A stretch of DNA of 64,000 nucleotides from assembly GCF_003696305.1 (NCBI RefSeq), contig NZ_RFFK01000004.1:186001-250000 (forward strand), written 5' to 3'. This stretch comes from Pseudomonas sp. AOB-7 (GTDB taxonomy: Bacteria > Pseudomonadota > Gammaproteobacteria > Pseudomonadales > Pseudomonadaceae). The notes under the pieces were generated by a model. It made no database searches and was not told where the DNA came from. It worked only from the letters and a program-made list of their open reading frames with translations. A program made the position numbers and the translations under genes. Of this stretch, positions 1 to 12,163 are shown piece by piece. How positions within the stretch are numbered: position 1 is the first letter of the stretch; each line of letters starts with the position of its first letter.

Positions 1-542
1 AGCCTTCTCGTAGGCCACCGACTCGCGTGTGTCGCCCAGCCAGTCGGCATGATCCAGACCGATACTGGTGACCAGTGCCAGGTCGGCATCCACCAGATTC
101 ACCGCATCCAGCCGGCCGCCCAGGCCGACCTCCAGCACCACGGCATCCAGCGCCGCGCGCTCGAACAGCCAGAAGGCCGCCAGGGTGCCCATTTCGAAAT
201 AGGTCAGGGAGGTTTCGCCGCGCACCGCCTCGACCGCGGCGAAGGCCTGGCAAAGCTCGGCGTCGCTGGCCTCGCCACCATCGATGACCACCCGCTCGTT
301 GTAACGCAGCAGATGCGGCGAACTGTAGACGCCGACCCGGCGCCCCTGCGCACGCAGCAGGCTGGCGACGAAGGCGCAGGTGGAGCCCTTGCCGTTGGTG
401 CCGGTCACGGTGATCACCAGCGGCGCCGGCTTGCCCAGGCAGAGGCGCTGCGCCACCTCGCGCGAGCGCTCCAGGCCCATGTCGATGGCCGAGGGATGCA
501 GCTGCTCGAGGTAGGCGAGCCAGTCGCCCAGGCTACGCTCGG

Positions 543-546
<4 letters not shown>
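1..546 (-). CDS. folC: FolC, dihydrofolate/folylpolyglutamate synthase (N-terminal part)
   Basis: Adds glutamate to dihydropteroate and to folates in the cytoplasm. Only the first ~182 codons are in the window; the gene runs off the left edge. Reading the minus strand from the ATG at 546 gives [15 protein letters not shown]..., followed by the Mur-ligase-type P-loop [11 protein letters not shown] near residue 50, [12 protein letters not shown], and [13 protein letters not shown], all typical of FolC. The start codon overlaps the accD stop (ATGA), so the two genes are translationally coupled; accD-folC is the usual Pseudomonas order. No defects are visible in the part present. Confidence 0.95.
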
Positions 547-1427
<881 letters not shown>

Positions 1428-1544
1428 GCTGTCATTTCTCCATAACCGTTGGTTCGGGTGGGGCGGCTCATCTGTGGGCGCCCACCGCCAGCAATTCGTT
1501 TCCACCGCCATTGGCGGCGTGACAGGCTAATGGACGGCCGCGCC

Positions 1545-2180
1545 TCAGGCGTCGTCACATCCGGCGTCGCGCACTGCCTGCACGAACGCGCGAATCTTGC
1601 CTGCATCCTTTATGCCTTTACTCGCCTCGACACCGCCGCTGACATCCACCGCATAGGGCCGCACCTGACGGATCGCCGCCGCGACGTTGCCCGCCTCCAG
1701 GCCACCGGCGAGGATGATCGGCTTGGCGGCCTGGCGCGGTATCAGCGACCAGTCGAAGGTGGCACCGGTGCCGCCGGGCACGCCCTCGACGAAGGTGTCC
1801 AGCAGGATGCCGCGCGCACCGGCATAGGGCGCCATCGCCGCTGCCACGTCTTCGCCGGGGCGCACGCGCAGGGCCTTGATGTAGGGACGACCATGTCCCT
1901 CGCAGTCGGCCGGCGACTCGTCGCCGTGAAACTGCAGCAGATCCAGCGGCAGGCGCTGCAACAACGCCTGCAACTCGGCGCGCGGCATATCGACGAACAG
2001 ACCGACGCTGGTGACGAACGGCGGCAGCGCCTGCAGGATCGCAGCCGCCTGCTCGATGCTGACCGCCCGCGGGCTTTTCGCATAGAACACCAGGCCGATG
2101 GCATCGGCCCCTGCCGCCACCGCCGCCAGGGCGTCCTCGATGCGGGTGATGCCGCAGATCTTGCTGCGCACGACTGACAC
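1545..2180 (-). CDS. trpF: TrpF, phosphoribosylanthranilate isomerase
   Basis: Catalyses the Amadori rearrangement of phosphoribosylanthranilate to CdRP in tryptophan synthesis. The product is a TIM barrel of about 211 residues. It shows the N-terminal KICGITR motif with the catalytic Cys, VGLFVD, the LQFHGDE motif, the catalytic Asp in LLDTF, and the C-terminal phosphate-binding segment ILAGGL...[12 protein letters not shown] start at 2180 is proposed because a good ribosome-binding sequence (AGGGGAG) precedes it by about 7 nt and the protein then begins at the family's usual place; the open frame starts 13 codons earlier. It lies between truA and accD, as in P. aeruginosa. Confidence 0.95.
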   Translation of the reverse strand: MSVVRSKICGITRIEDALAAVAAGADAIGLVFYAKSPRAVSIEQAAAILQALPPFVTSVGLFVDMPRAELQALLQRLPLDLLQFHGDESPADCEGHGRPYIKALRVRPGEDVAAAMAPYAGARGILLDTFVEGVPGGTGATFDWSLIPRQAAKPIILAGGLEAGNVAAAIRQVRPYAVDVSGGVEASKGIKDAGKIRAFVQAVRDAGCDDA

Positions 2181-2223
2181 GGGCGTACTCCCCTGCTGCA
2201 AAGCGCTGGATGGTAGCAAAGGC

Positions 2224-3096
2224 CTAGACCTGCCGCACGTCCGCCAGGGCGGACAGGAAATGCGGGCCGAGGTAACGCTGCGGCAACTGGAACTCGTCCG
2301 GATACTCCACCTGCACCAGATACAGGCCGTAGGGATGCGCGGTCACCCCGCCGGTGCGACGCTCGCCGCGTTCCAGTACCTCGCGCGCCCACTCCACCGG
2401 CCGCTCGCCTGCGCCGATGGCCATCAGCACGCCGGCGATGTTGCGCACCATGTGATGAAGGAAGGCGTTGGCGCGGATATCGAGAACGATGAAGCGGCCG
2501 TGCTCGATCACCTGCAGGTGATGCACCGTCTTGATCGGCGACTTGGCCTGACACTGGGTGGCGCGGAAAGCGCTGAAATCGTGAGTGCCGACCAGCACCC
2601 GGGCGGCCTCCTGCATGCGCCGAACATCCAGCGGCCGATGGTTCCAAGTGACTTCCTCGGCCATATGCGCCGGGCGAATCGGGTCGTTGTAGATCACGTA
2701 GCGGTAGCGCCGCGCCATGGCCGAAAAGCGCGCATGAAAATGCGCCGGCATCACCTGCGCCCAGGTCACGCTGATGTCCTTGGGCAGGTTCATGTTGGCG
2801 CCCATGATCCAGGCGTGCAGCGGGCGCTCGACGGCCGTATCGAAATGCACCACCTGGCCGCTGGCGTGCACCGAGGCATCGGTGCGCCCGGCGCAGAGGA
2901 TGCTCACCGGTTCGCCGCCGGCAACCTTGGACAGCGCCTGCTCCAGGCTGCCCTGGATCGATGCCACCTTGCCGCTCTGGCGCTGGAAACCGCGATAGCG
3001 TGTGCCCTTGTACTCGAGACCTAGGGCGATTCTGGAAAAGCCAGCGGCCGCCATTTCGGCGGCCGCGGCAGGTACTGCGTCAGACATGTAATCCAT
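2224..3096 (-). CDS. truA: TruA, tRNA pseudouridine(38-40) synthase
   Basis: Isomerises uridines 38-40 in the tRNA anticodon arm. It is recognised by [13 protein letters not shown] near the N terminus and by the catalytic aspartate in [14 protein letters not shown]. Further family motifs are RYRYVIYN and [12 protein letters not shown], and the C-terminal [16 protein letters not shown]. Two in-frame ATGs are possible: 3096, which overlaps the fimV stop as TGATG, and 3087 ([10 protein letters not shown]). I list the longer form. Length (~290) matches the family. Translational coupling to fimV is likely. Confidence 0.95.
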   Translation of the reverse strand: MDYMSDAVPAAAAEMAAAGFSRIALGLEYKGTRYRGFQRQSGKVASIQGSLEQALSKVAGGEPVSILCAGRTDASVHASGQVVHFDTAVERPLHAWIMGANMNLPKDISVTWAQVMPAHFHARFSAMARRYRYVIYNDPIRPAHMAEEVTWNHRPLDVRRMQEAARVLVGTHDFSAFRATQCQAKSPIKTVHHLQVIEHGRFIVLDIRANAFLHHMVRNIAGVLMAIGAGERPVEWAREVLERGERRTGGVTAHPYGLYLVQVEYPDEFQLPQRYLGPHFLSALADVRQV

Positions 3097-5942
3097 CAAA
3101 CCAGCTTGGCAATCATCTCACGGGCTTCCTGTTGCTGGGTCTCGCTGCCCTCGGCGACCACTTCGTCGAGGATGTCGCGAGCGCCTTCGGTGTCGCCCAT
3201 GTCGATATAGGCGCGCGCCAGATCCAGCTTGGTCGCGGTTTCATCGGTGCCGGAGAGGAAATCGAAGTCGTCGTCGCCATCCAGCTCGCCGGCCAGGCTG
3301 TCGACCGGCTGCAGCAGCTCCTCTTCCGGCTGCTCCAGGCTACCGGCCAACTGATCCAGCTCGGCGGTCACCTCATCCAGTTGCGCGGCGAAGCTATCGG
3401 CCTCGACCTCGGGCTGCGCCTGCAGCTCCTCGCCGAGGGACAGATCGAAATCCGCCGGCAGTTCGAGATCGGCGGCGGCGCTTTCTTCCGGCAGATCCAG
3501 GCTCAGCTCGGCCAGCTCGTCGGCGGGCTCGGCAGCTGCCGGCACGCTGTCTTCGTCGAGGCTGAGGAGGAAATCGTCGGCCTCGTCGGCAGTCGCCGGG
3601 GCGGACTCGTCCAGATCCAGGCTGAACTCGCCGAGGTCGTCGCCAGGCTGCGACAGCTCGACCTTGTCGTCGCCTAGGGCCAGGTCGAAATCCAGATCGT
3701 CACTGGCCGCTGCCGTCGCCGGCTCGTCGACCAGACCGAAGTCCAGGTCGTCATCCAGCGACAGACTGCCAGCGTCCCCCTGCGCGGCCTGCATGTCGCG
3801 ATCCAAGTCCGCCTCCAGTTCGTCCAGGCTCAGATCGAAGGCATCGTCCAGGTCGCCGCCGGCGGCAACCGGCGCTTCGCTGCTCGGCTCGTCCAGGCTC
3901 AGGTCGTCGAGGCTGAAGTCGCCCAGGTCGTCAGCGGCGCTCGCCGCGGCAATGCCGCCGGCGCCGACGAAGGCGGCTATGGCCGGGTACTTGGCTTTCA
4001 GCTGCTCGGCCTCGGCATTGACGCCGCCGATCTCGCGCAGTTCGTTGTCCTGACGGGCGAAGCCTTCGCGGTCGCCCAGCTCGGCATAGACTTCCATCAG
4101 TTTCAGACGCAGATCGCTGCGCTGCGGCTCGTCGTTGATGGCGTTCTGCAGCAACTCGGCGGCCTGATTGAAACGGCCGTAGGCGATATAGATATCGGCT
4201 TCGCCCAGGGCATCGCCGGTTTGCGCGGTCACCCGCTCTTCGCCAGCAGCGGCCGGCGCAGCCGGCTTGGCCTCGTCGCCGAGACCGGCGAAGTTGTCTT
4301 CCGGCATGTCGAGGTCGACGGCGAAACTGCCGTCCTGTGCCATTTCGTCGGCTAGCTCTTCGTGCAGCTCGGCTTCCTTCATGGCATTGCGCCGCGATAG
4401 CGCCATCAGACCGACCAGCAGTAGCAGCAATGCGCCACCACCAGCCAGGCCCAGGGTCATGGGGTTGGCCAGCAGGTCGTCGATAAAGCTTTGCGGGGCC
4501 GGGGCCGGTGCCGGAGTCGGTGCAGGAGCGGCAGGTTTGGCCGCTTCCGGCTTGGCCGGCTCAGCCGGTTCGACCGCCTTGGCCGGAGCAGCCGGTGCAA
4601 CGACAGCAGCCGGCTCACTGGCCGGCTGTTCGGGTGCCGCGGCGGCGCTGTCTTCGACAGGCGCAGCCGGCTCCTCGCTGTAGTTGTAGTCGGGGGCCGC
4701 CCCTTCGGGCGGCGACACAGGCGTGGTCGCCGCCTCCGTGGTCGGCGGCGCCGGTTCGGCAGCCGGCTTGGCCGCCTCCTCCGCTGCGACCGGCGCTGCC
4801 GGTGCGGCGGCACCCGCCGCCATATCGGCCTGCAGCTTGGCCAACTGGCTGTCCTTGAGTTCGATCAGACGCTGCAGCTTGTCCAGCTGGCTCTGCAGAT
4901 CGCCGACGCGGCTTTGCAGTTCGGCGTTCTCGCGACGAGTCGAGTCGAGGCTCTCCTGGGTCACGGCCAGCTTGTCGGTCAGCGCCTTGCTGTCGACCGA
5001 ACCGCTGTCGCTGCCGCTGGTGGCCTTGCCGGCCTCGGCCGCCACCAGTTTCAGGCTGTCGCCGCTTTGTGCGGTCGCTGGCGCTGCGCCGGCAGTAGTG
5101 CGGCGGGTGGCATCCAGCTGACGCGAGGCGACGGCGCGCCCTTCGCGCCAGGCGGCGTTCTGTTCGGCGACCTGGGCCACGGCCTCGGCATTGCTGCGGC
5201 TGCGGATCTGCTGCTCATCGGGCAGGCGCAGTACCTGGCCGCTCTTCATGCGGTTGATGTTGCCGCCGATAAAGGCATCCGGGTTGAGATCCTGGATGGC
5301 CAGCATGGTCTGGTTGACCGAGCCGCCGCCCACGCGCTGGGCGATTTCCCACAGGGTGTCGTTGGCGGTGGTCTTGTATTCGTTGCCGGAGATGGCCCGC
5401 GAGGCCGGTGCCGGTGCAGCCGGACGCGGAGCCGGTGCCGGCGCGGCACTGACGGGCGCCGGCGCAACGGCGGGACGCGGCGCTGGTGCCGGCGCGGCGA
5501 TCGGCAGTTGCGGCGCGGCGGCCACCGCGGTTTGCGGGGAGTACAGCGGCGGATCGAGCAGCAGGGTGTATTCGCGCAGCAACCGACCATTCGGCCAGAG
5601 CACTTCCACCAGGAAGTTCAGATAAGGTTCGCGTACCGCTTTGCTCGAAGTGACGCGAATCACACTCTTGCCATTGGGCTTGAGTACCGGGGTGAATTTC
5701 AGGTCGGTGAGAAAGTATTGGCGATCGACGCCGGCCTTGACGAACTCTTCGGGGGACGCCAGGTTGGGAATCACCTCGTTGGAGGCCAGATCGCGCACCT
5801 CCAGCAATTCGATTTCCGCTACCAGCGGCTGATTCAGCGAGGACTGCAGGGTAACTTCACCCAACCCCAGCGCATGCGCCATACCGGAAGACAGGGCCGA
5901 AGCCGCTGCAATTGCCAGCACTAGTTTGCGAACCCGAACCAT
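3096..5942 (-). CDS. fimV: FimV, pilus assembly / polar hub protein with LysM domain
   Basis: Inner-membrane protein needed for type IV pilus assembly, twitching and polar localisation. About 948 residues. From the N terminus: a signal peptide (MVRVRKLVLAIAAASALSSG, with ALGLG after it), the conserved FimV N-terminal region (LNQPLVAEIELLEVRDL), and a Pro/Ala linker. Then come a LysM peptidoglycan-binding domain near residues 186-240 (NDTLWEIAQRV), a coiled coil at about 300-350 and one transmembrane helix near 495-520. The long acidic cytoplasmic part has repeated DLSLDEL-type segments, and a TPR-like FimV C-terminal domain ends the protein (KLDLARAYIDMGDTEGARDIL). Start at MVRVRKLV is chosen over an upstream in-frame codon because it gives the signal peptide. 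The gene is immediately upstream of truA, as in P. aeruginosa. Confidence 0.96.
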   Translation of the reverse strand: MVRVRKLVLAIAAASALSSGMAHALGLGEVTLQSSLNQPLVAEIELLEVRDLASNEVIPNLASPEEFVKAGVDRQYFLTDLKFTPVLKPNGKSVIRVTSSKAVREPYLNFLVEVLWPNGRLLREYTLLLDPPLYSPQTAVAAAPQLPIAAPAPAPRPAVAPAPVSAAPAPAPRPAAPAPASRAISGNEYKTTANDTLWEIAQRVGGGSVNQTMLAIQDLNPDAFIGGNINRMKSGQVLRLPDEQQIRSRSNAEAVAQVAEQNAAWREGRAVASRQLDATRRTTAGAAPATAQSGDSLKLVAAEAGKATSGSDSGSVDSKALTDKLAVTQESLDSTRRENAELQSRVGDLQSQLDKLQRLIELKDSQLAKLQADMAAGAAAPAAPVAAEEAAKPAAEPAPPTTEAATTPVSPPEGAAPDYNYSEEPAAPVEDSAAAAPEQPASEPAAVVAPAAPAKAVEPAEPAKPEAAKPAAPAPTPAPAPAPQSFIDDLLANPMTLGLAGGGALLLLLVGLMALSRRNAMKEAELHEELADEMAQDGSFAVDLDMPEDNFAGLGDEAKPAAPAAAGEERVTAQTGDALGEADIYIAYGRFNQAAELLQNAINDEPQRSDLRLKLMEVYAELGDREGFARQDNELREIGGVNAEAEQLKAKYPAIAAFVGAGGIAAASAADDLGDFSLDDLSLDEPSSEAPVAAGGDLDDAFDLSLDELEADLDRDMQAAQGDAGSLSLDDDLDFGLVDEPATAAASDDLDFDLALGDDKVELSQPGDDLGEFSLDLDESAPATADEADDFLLSLDEDSVPAAAEPADELAELSLDLPEESAAADLELPADFDLSLGEELQAQPEVEADSFAAQLDEVTAELDQLAGSLEQPEEELLQPVDSLAGELDGDDDFDFLSGTDETATKLDLARAYIDMGDTEGARDILDEVVAEGSETQQQEAREMIAKLV

Positions 5943-6098
5943 AGCGTTATCCCTTGTTTTATCTTTTTTCTCGGCATGCGAGAGGGTCTTGATAACTGCT
6001 GCCTGCATCCGCCCCAAGGAGCGGCTCCCCATTCAGCAATCAACTCAGCCAGTATTGCCAAGCTAGAAAGATTCTTCAAATTTCTAGGTAAGTATCTT

Positions 6099-7109
6099 TT
6101 ACAGATAGTGTTTTATCAACAACTCGGCTATTTGCACAGCAGTCAGGGCAGCGCCTTTTCTTACATTATCAGACGCAATCCACAAATTGAGTTGGCGCGG
6201 ATCACTGACGCCGCTGCGCACGCGCCCGACATAGACCTGATCCTGGCCAACCGCATCGCCCACCGCCGTCGGATAGTCGCCCGCCTCCACCAGCTCGATC
6301 CCCGGCGCGGCTTCCAGCAAGCGCGACACGGCAGCCACATCCACCTCGCCATCGACCTGCACGCCGAGCGCCAGGCTGTCGCCAAAGAATACCGGCGCCA
6401 GGGCGCAGGTCGCCGATACCGGCAGATCCGGCACGCCGAGCAACTGCTGCAGCTCGCTCGCCAGGCGATTCTCCAGTTCGGCATGGCCCTGCTCGTCCAG
6501 CGCCCCGACCTGTGCCAGCAGGTTGAACGCGACCTGCCGGTCCAGGCCCTTGGGCTCCAGCGGGCGGCCATTGAGCAACTCGGCGGTCTGCCGCGCCAAC
6601 TCCTGCACTCCGCTGCGACCGAGGGTGGACGCCGCCAGCATGGCGGTCAGCTGCACCTGGCGCGGCTGCAGCAGCGGGCGCAACGCCGTCAGCACCAGCG
6701 CGGTCGCCACCGCGCAAGGCGTCGGCGAACTGAGCAGCCAGGGGGCATGCCGCGCTGGCAAGCCGTCCAGGCCGGCTTCGGGTAGCACGCAAGGCGCCTG
6801 ACTCAGCGGCAAGGCGGCGCTCAGGTCGATCAGCGAGCAGCCCGCGGCCAGCACCCGCTCGTGCTGGGCCCGCGTGACATCGGCGCCGGCGGCGAAGAAG
6901 GCCAGCTGCACCTGGGCGAAATCGAAGGCATCGAGCGACCTGACCCGCACCTGGCGCCCACGAAAGGACAGGCTCTGCCCGGCCGACTCGCTACTGGCCA
7001 GCAGATGCAGTTCCTTGACCGGAAAATCGCGTTCTTCGAGCAGTTCGACCAGCGCCTCGCCGATGCTACCGGTGGCGCCGACCAGGGCGATATTGAAGGA
7101 CTGGCTCAT
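6099..7109 (-). CDS. USG-1 type aspartate-semialdehyde dehydrogenase paralogue
   Basis: Paralogue of Asd, about 336 residues, called USG-1 in enterobacteria and Pseudomonas; its physiological role is not established. It has the N-terminal Rossmann motif ALVGATGSIGEALVELL and Asd-like segments such as FFAAGADVTRA and PEAGLDGL. SPTPCAVATAL places a Cys at about the catalytic position, but the surrounding sequence differs from that of true Asd. Start at MSQSFNIAL is the only one giving a normal length; the open frame extends about 78 codons upstream through the asd terminator. It lies downstream of asd, separated by a strong hairpin. Confidence 0.9.
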   Translation of the reverse strand: MSQSFNIALVGATGSIGEALVELLEERDFPVKELHLLASSESAGQSLSFRGRQVRVRSLDAFDFAQVQLAFFAAGADVTRAQHERVLAAGCSLIDLSAALPLSQAPCVLPEAGLDGLPARHAPWLLSSPTPCAVATALVLTALRPLLQPRQVQLTAMLAASTLGRSGVQELARQTAELLNGRPLEPKGLDRQVAFNLLAQVGALDEQGHAELENRLASELQQLLGVPDLPVSATCALAPVFFGDSLALGVQVDGEVDVAAVSRLLEAAPGIELVEAGDYPTAVGDAVGQDQVYVGRVRSGVSDPRQLNLWIASDNVRKGAALTAVQIAELLIKHYL

Positions 7110-7221
7110 GGGGTGGACCTGCGACGCGGGGAGGAGCCGCACTGTAACCGCGCCCTCTCGCCCAGGCAATCGGCCGGATCCGCCGGCGCGCAGACGTGTG
7201 CCCCAAGATGCGCCAGAAGCA

Positions 7222-7253
7222 AAAAGCCCCGCTGCCGAGGCAGCGGGGCTTTT
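7222..7253 (-). terminator. Intrinsic terminator between asd and the USG-1 gene
   Basis: A perfect 15-bp stem (7222-7236 with 7239-7253) and 2-nt loop, flanked by A and T runs so it can act in both directions. It lies 36 bp downstream of the asd stop and should limit read-through into the USG-1 gene. Confidence 0.85.
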
Positions 7254-7288
7254 CTGGCTGTTACTTGCAGCTTGCAGCCAGCGCGGCT

Positions 7289-8401
7289 TTAGCGCTCCAG
7301 CAGGATGCGCAGCATGCGCCGCAGCGGCTCGGCCGCGCCCCACAGCAGTTGGTCGCCGACAGTGAAGGCGCCCAGGTACTGCGAGCCCATGTTGAGCTTG
7401 CGCAGACGACCGACCGGCACGCTCAGGGTACCGGTGACCGCAGTCGGACCGAGGTCGCGAATGCTGGCTTCGCGGCTGTTCGGCACCAGCTTGACCCAGG
7501 GATTGTGCTGGCTGATCAGGCCTTCGATATCGCCCATCGGCACATCCTTGTTCAGCTTGATGGTCAGCGCCTGGCTGTGGCAGCGCATGGCGCCGATGCG
7601 CACGCAGATGCCGTCGACCGGGATCGGGTTCTTGAAGCGGCCGAGGATCTTGTTAGTCTCGGCCTGGGCCTTCCACTCTTCGCGGCTCTGACCGTTGGGC
7701 AGCTCCTTGTCGATGTAGGGGATCAGGCTGCCGGCCAGCGGCACGCCGAAGTTGTCCACCGGGAAGGCTTCGCCGCGCATGGCCTCGGCCACCTTGCGGT
7801 CGATGTCGAGGATGGCGCTGGCCGGATCGGCCAGCTCATCGGCGACGGCGCCGTTGATCGCGCCCATCTGCTTGATCAGCTCGCGCATGTTCTGCGCGCC
7901 GGCACCGGAAGCAGCCTGGTAGGTCATGGCGCTCATCCACTCGACCAGGCCGGCCTCATAGAGCCCGCCCAGGGCCATCAGCATCAGGCTGACGGTGCAG
8001 TTGCCGCCGATATAGTTCTTGCTGCCAGCGTCCAGCGCCTGGTCGATCACCTTGCGGTTGACCGGATCGAGCACGATCACCGCGCTGTCGTCCATCCGCA
8101 GGCTGGAAGCCGCGTCGATCCAGTAACCCTGCCAGCCGGCTTCGCGCAGCTTGGGGAAGACTTCGTTGGTGTAGTCGCCGCCCTGGCAGGTCAGGATCAC
8201 GTCCAGGCCTTTCAGGTCGTCGATGCTGTAGGCGTCCTTCAGCGGGGCAATGTCCTTGCCAATGGCCGGCCCCTGGCCGCCGACATTGGAGGTGGTGAAG
8301 AACACCGGCTCGATCAGGTCGAAGTCCCGCTCTTCCAGCATGCGCTGCATAAGCACGGAACCGACCATGCCACGCCAACCGATCAGACCTACACGTTTCA
8401 T
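7289..8401 (-). CDS. asd: Asd, aspartate-semialdehyde dehydrogenase
   Basis: NADPH-dependent reduction of aspartyl phosphate to aspartate semialdehyde, the branch point to lysine/diaminopimelate, threonine and methionine. The 370-residue length is that of the Gram-negative family. It shows the N-terminal Rossmann motif [29 protein letters not shown], the active-site Cys in [15 protein letters not shown], and the C-terminal catalytic His region [15 protein letters not shown]. It is 55 bp downstream of leuB, so it may be co-transcribed with the leucine genes, and is closed by a strong terminator. Confidence 0.97.
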   Translation of the reverse strand: MKRVGLIGWRGMVGSVLMQRMLEERDFDLIEPVFFTTSNVGGQGPAIGKDIAPLKDAYSIDDLKGLDVILTCQGGDYTNEVFPKLREAGWQGYWIDAASSLRMDDSAVIVLDPVNRKVIDQALDAGSKNYIGGNCTVSLMLMALGGLYEAGLVEWMSAMTYQAASGAGAQNMRELIKQMGAINGAVADELADPASAILDIDRKVAEAMRGEAFPVDNFGVPLAGSLIPYIDKELPNGQSREEWKAQAETNKILGRFKNPIPVDGICVRIGAMRCHSQALTIKLNKDVPMGDIEGLISQHNPWVKLVPNSREASIRDLGPTAVTGTLSVPVGRLRKLNMGSQYLGAFTVGDQLLWGAAEPLRRMLRILLER

Positions 8402-8456
8402 AACGACTACACCTATATAAGCAGCCCGCCGGAACCACCCCGGCGGGACTGGAAGA

Positions 8457-9539
<1,083 letters not shown>

Positions 9540-9558
9540 TGCATTCCTCAATCTATCC

Positions 9559-9630
9559 GTAGGGTGGATGACGCTGTTTTCATCCACCGAAACCCAGCAC
9601 GGTGGATGGATAAAGCGCCATCCACCCTAC
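9559..9630. repeat. REP-like inverted pair between leuD and leuB
   Basis: The segment starts GTAGGGTGGATGACG and ends GCCATCCACCCTAC, with internal copies of CATCCACC and GGTGGATG, so that two small hairpins and one large palindrome can form. The layout (two inverted short palindromes about 40 bp apart, intergenic) is that of REP doublets in Pseudomonas. Within this window I see this family only here. It may alter mRNA stability between leuD and leuB. Confidence 0.75.
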
Positions 9631-9639
9631 CTTCATGCA

Positions 9640-10287
9640 TTACTTGATCGCGCCGAACAGCCAGGGGCTGTTCTGCTGGTGTTTGGCTTCGAAGGCCCTG
9701 ATCGCCTCCTGATCCTGCAGGGTCAGGCCGATGTCGTCCAGGCCGTTGAGCAGGCAGTGCTTGCGGAAGGCATCGACTTCGAAGGCGTACTGCACGCCAT
9801 CGGGGCGGGTCACGGTCTGCGCCGCCAGGTCGACGGTCAGCTGGTAGCCCTCGCTGGCTTCGCACTGCTGGAACAGCGCATCGACCTCATCCTCCTTGAG
9901 GATGATCGGCAGCAGGCCGTTCTTGAAGCTGTTGTTGAAGAAGATATCGGCGAAGCTCGGCGCAATGATCGCGCGGAAACCATATTCCTCCAGCGCCCAA
10001 GGCGCGTGCTCGCGGCTCGAGCCGCAGCCGAAGTTCTCGCGGGCCAGCAGCACGCTGGCGCCCCGGTAGCGCGGAAAGTTCAGCACGAAATCCTTGTTGA
10101 TCGGGCGCTTGGAGTTGTCCTGGTTCGGCTGGCCGACATCCAGGTAGCGCCACTCGTCGAACAGGTTGGGGCCGAAGCCGGTGCGCTTGATCGACTTCAA
10201 GAACTGCTTGGGAATGATCTGGTCGGTATCGACGTTGGCACGATCCAAAGGAGCGACCAGGCCGGTGTGTTGGGTAAAAGCTTTCAT
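9640..10287 (-). CDS. leuD: LeuD, isopropylmalate isomerase small subunit
   Basis: Small (swivel) subunit that with LeuC isomerises 2- to 3-isopropylmalate. About 215 residues. Motifs: [21 protein letters not shown] at the N terminus, then [17 protein letters not shown] with the substrate-contact loop, then [21 protein letters not shown]. Start ATG at 10287 (MKAFTQHTG) is chosen by family alignment; the open frame extends 72 codons into the end of leuC. The gap to leuC is only 11 bp, so leuCD form an operon. Confidence 0.97.
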   Translation of the reverse strand: MKAFTQHTGLVAPLDRANVDTDQIIPKQFLKSIKRTGFGPNLFDEWRYLDVGQPNQDNSKRPINKDFVLNFPRYRGASVLLARENFGCGSSREHAPWALEEYGFRAIIAPSFADIFFNNSFKNGLLPIILKEDEVDALFQQCEASEGYQLTVDLAAQTVTRPDGVQYAFEVDAFRKHCLLNGLDDIGLTLQDQEAIRAFEAKHQQNSPWLFGAIK

Positions 10288-10298
10288 GGTCTGAGTCC

Positions 10299-11726
10299 TT
10301 AGGCCTGGATCAATTCGCGCACGTCGATAAAGCGGCCGGTTACCGCCGCAGCGGCGGCCATGGCCGGGCTGACCAGGTGGGTACGCCCACCGGCGCCCTG
10401 GCGGCCCTCGAAGTTGCGGTTGGAGGTGGACGCGCAATGCTCGCCGCTGCCCAGCTTGTCCGGATTCATCGCCAGGCACATGGAGCAGCCCGGCTCGCGC
10501 CATTCGAAACCGGCCTCGATAAAGATCTTGTCCAGCCCCTCGGCCTCGGCCTGTGCCTTGACCAGGCCGGAGCCCGGCACCACCAGCGCCTGCTTGACGG
10601 TGGCGGCGACCTTGCGGCCCTTGGCCACCTCGGCGGCAGCACGCAGGTCTTCGATGCGCGAGTTGGTGCAGGAGCCGATGAACACACGATCGAGCTGGAT
10701 ATCGGTGATCGCCTGATTGGCGGTCAGGCCCATATATTTCAGGGCGCGGGTGATCGAGTCCTTCTTCACCGGGTCGCTCTCGACGGCCGGATCCGGCACC
10801 TTCTGGTCGACGGCCAGGACCATTTCCGGCGAGGTGCCCCAGGAGACCTGCGGCTTGATCTCTTCCGCGCGCAGCTCGACCAGGGTATCGAACACCGCGT
10901 CATCGTCGGAGACCAGGGTTCGCCACTGCGCCACGGCCTTGTCCCAGTCGGCGCCCTTGGGCGCGAACGGACGACCCTCGACGTAGGCGATGGTCTTCTC
11001 GTCCACCGCCACCAGGCCGACGCGGGCACCGGCTTCGATGGACATGTTGCAGATGGTCATGCGCCCTTCCAGGGACAGGTCGCGGATCGCGCTGCCGGCG
11101 AACTCCAGGGCATGACCGTTGCCGCCGGCGGTGCCGATCTTGCCGATCACCGCCAGGACGATGTCCTTGGCGGTGACGCCGAACGGCAATTTGCCTTCGA
11201 CGCGCACCTGCATGTTCTTCATCTTCTTGGCCACCAGGCACTGGGTGGCGAGCACGTGCTCGACCTCGGAGGTGCCGATGCCGTGGGCCAGCGCGCCAAA
11301 GGCGCCATGGGTGGAGGTGTGCGAGTCGCCGCAGACCACGGTCATTCCCGGCAAGGTGGCGCCCTGCTCCGGGCCGACCACGTGGACGATGCCCTGACGC
11401 ACGTCGTTCATCTTGAACTCGAGGATGCCGAAGTCGTCGCAGTTCTCGTCCAGGGTCTGCACCTGGATACGCGAGACTTCGTCGGCGATGGCTTCGAGGC
11501 CGCCCCGGCGCTCGGCCTGGGTGGTCGGCACGTTGTGGTCCGGGGTGGCGATGTTGGCGTCGATGCGCCACGGCTTGCGCCCGGCCAGGCGCAGACCCTC
11601 GAAGGCCTGTGGCGAGGTCACTTCGTGGAGAATGTGGCGGTCGATGTAGATCAAGGAAGAGCCGTCGTCGCGGCGCTTGACCTCGTGCATTTCCCAAAGC
11701 TTGTCGTAGAGCGTTTTGCCGGCCAT
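10299..11726 (-). CDS. leuC: LeuC, isopropylmalate isomerase large subunit
   Basis: Aconitase-family [4Fe-4S] subunit of isopropylmalate isomerase. 475 residues, full length. Cluster-ligand cysteines are visible in FIGSCTNSR and in the [10 protein letters not shown] segment; other family motifs are [23 protein letters not shown] and [20 protein letters not shown]. It is the first gene of leuCD. The 5' region is separated from a divergent LysR gene by a 213-bp mobile-like repeat. Confidence 0.98.
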   Translation of the reverse strand: MAGKTLYDKLWEMHEVKRRDDGSSLIYIDRHILHEVTSPQAFEGLRLAGRKPWRIDANIATPDHNVPTTQAERRGGLEAIADEVSRIQVQTLDENCDDFGILEFKMNDVRQGIVHVVGPEQGATLPGMTVVCGDSHTSTHGAFGALAHGIGTSEVEHVLATQCLVAKKMKNMQVRVEGKLPFGVTAKDIVLAVIGKIGTAGGNGHALEFAGSAIRDLSLEGRMTICNMSIEAGARVGLVAVDEKTIAYVEGRPFAPKGADWDKAVAQWRTLVSDDDAVFDTLVELRAEEIKPQVSWGTSPEMVLAVDQKVPDPAVESDPVKKDSITRALKYMGLTANQAITDIQLDRVFIGSCTNSRIEDLRAAAEVAKGRKVAATVKQALVVPGSGLVKAQAEAEGLDKIFIEAGFEWREPGCSMCLAMNPDKLGSGEHCASTSNRNFEGRQGAGGRTHLVSPAMAAAAAVTGRFIDVRELIQA

Positions 11727-11751
11727 CAGCTATCCCTCATCAGCGTCTTGC

Positions 11752-11964
11752 GGGCACCTCCAAAAACTACCTGCGTTGTCATCGCCGCGTTAAAAACAGG
11801 CTCGTGCGCGAGGCCGATCAGAATGCTCATTTACACCTCGTAAACTCCGCTTCTTCGCCTGTTTGATTCGCTGGCGCTCACCCTTCGGGCCAGCCTGCGG
11901 CTGTTACTCCCGGAGGTCGTTGCGCCTTGCGCTGACTGCCTCGCCTACGTTTTTGGAGGTGCCC
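11752..11964. repeat. MITE-like element with 16-bp terminal inverted repeats
   Basis: A 213-bp segment bounded by perfect inverted repeats GGGCACCTCCAAAAAC (11752-11767) and its complement (11949-11964). It has no convincing coding capacity; short open frames cross it without family features. It occupies half of the 437-bp gap between leuC and the divergent LysR gene, so the leuC promoter must lie inside it or in the 25 bp before leuC. I see no clear direct target duplication. The rest of the gap (11965-12163) shows nothing I recognise. Confidence 0.7.
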
Positions 11965-12163
11965 TTTCTATGCCCGGGCAAATGGCCCTGCGGCTTATGG
12001 GGAGAATGCTATGATCCCGGGACGAATAACTCAAATTCATATTTTTTATCCCAAGGATTCCACAAAGGAATCCCCAAAAGCCGCAAGCTTCAAGCGACAG
12101 GCCGCCAGCCAAGACCCAGCGGCTCGGCTTGCCGTTCGCGGCCCACCGTTTGGAGCTGTTTCT

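Noticed and set aside
4491..5924. 477-residue open frame opposite fimV
   Set aside because: Shadow of the Ala/Pro-rich linker of FimV; Arg/Gly-rich with no domain.
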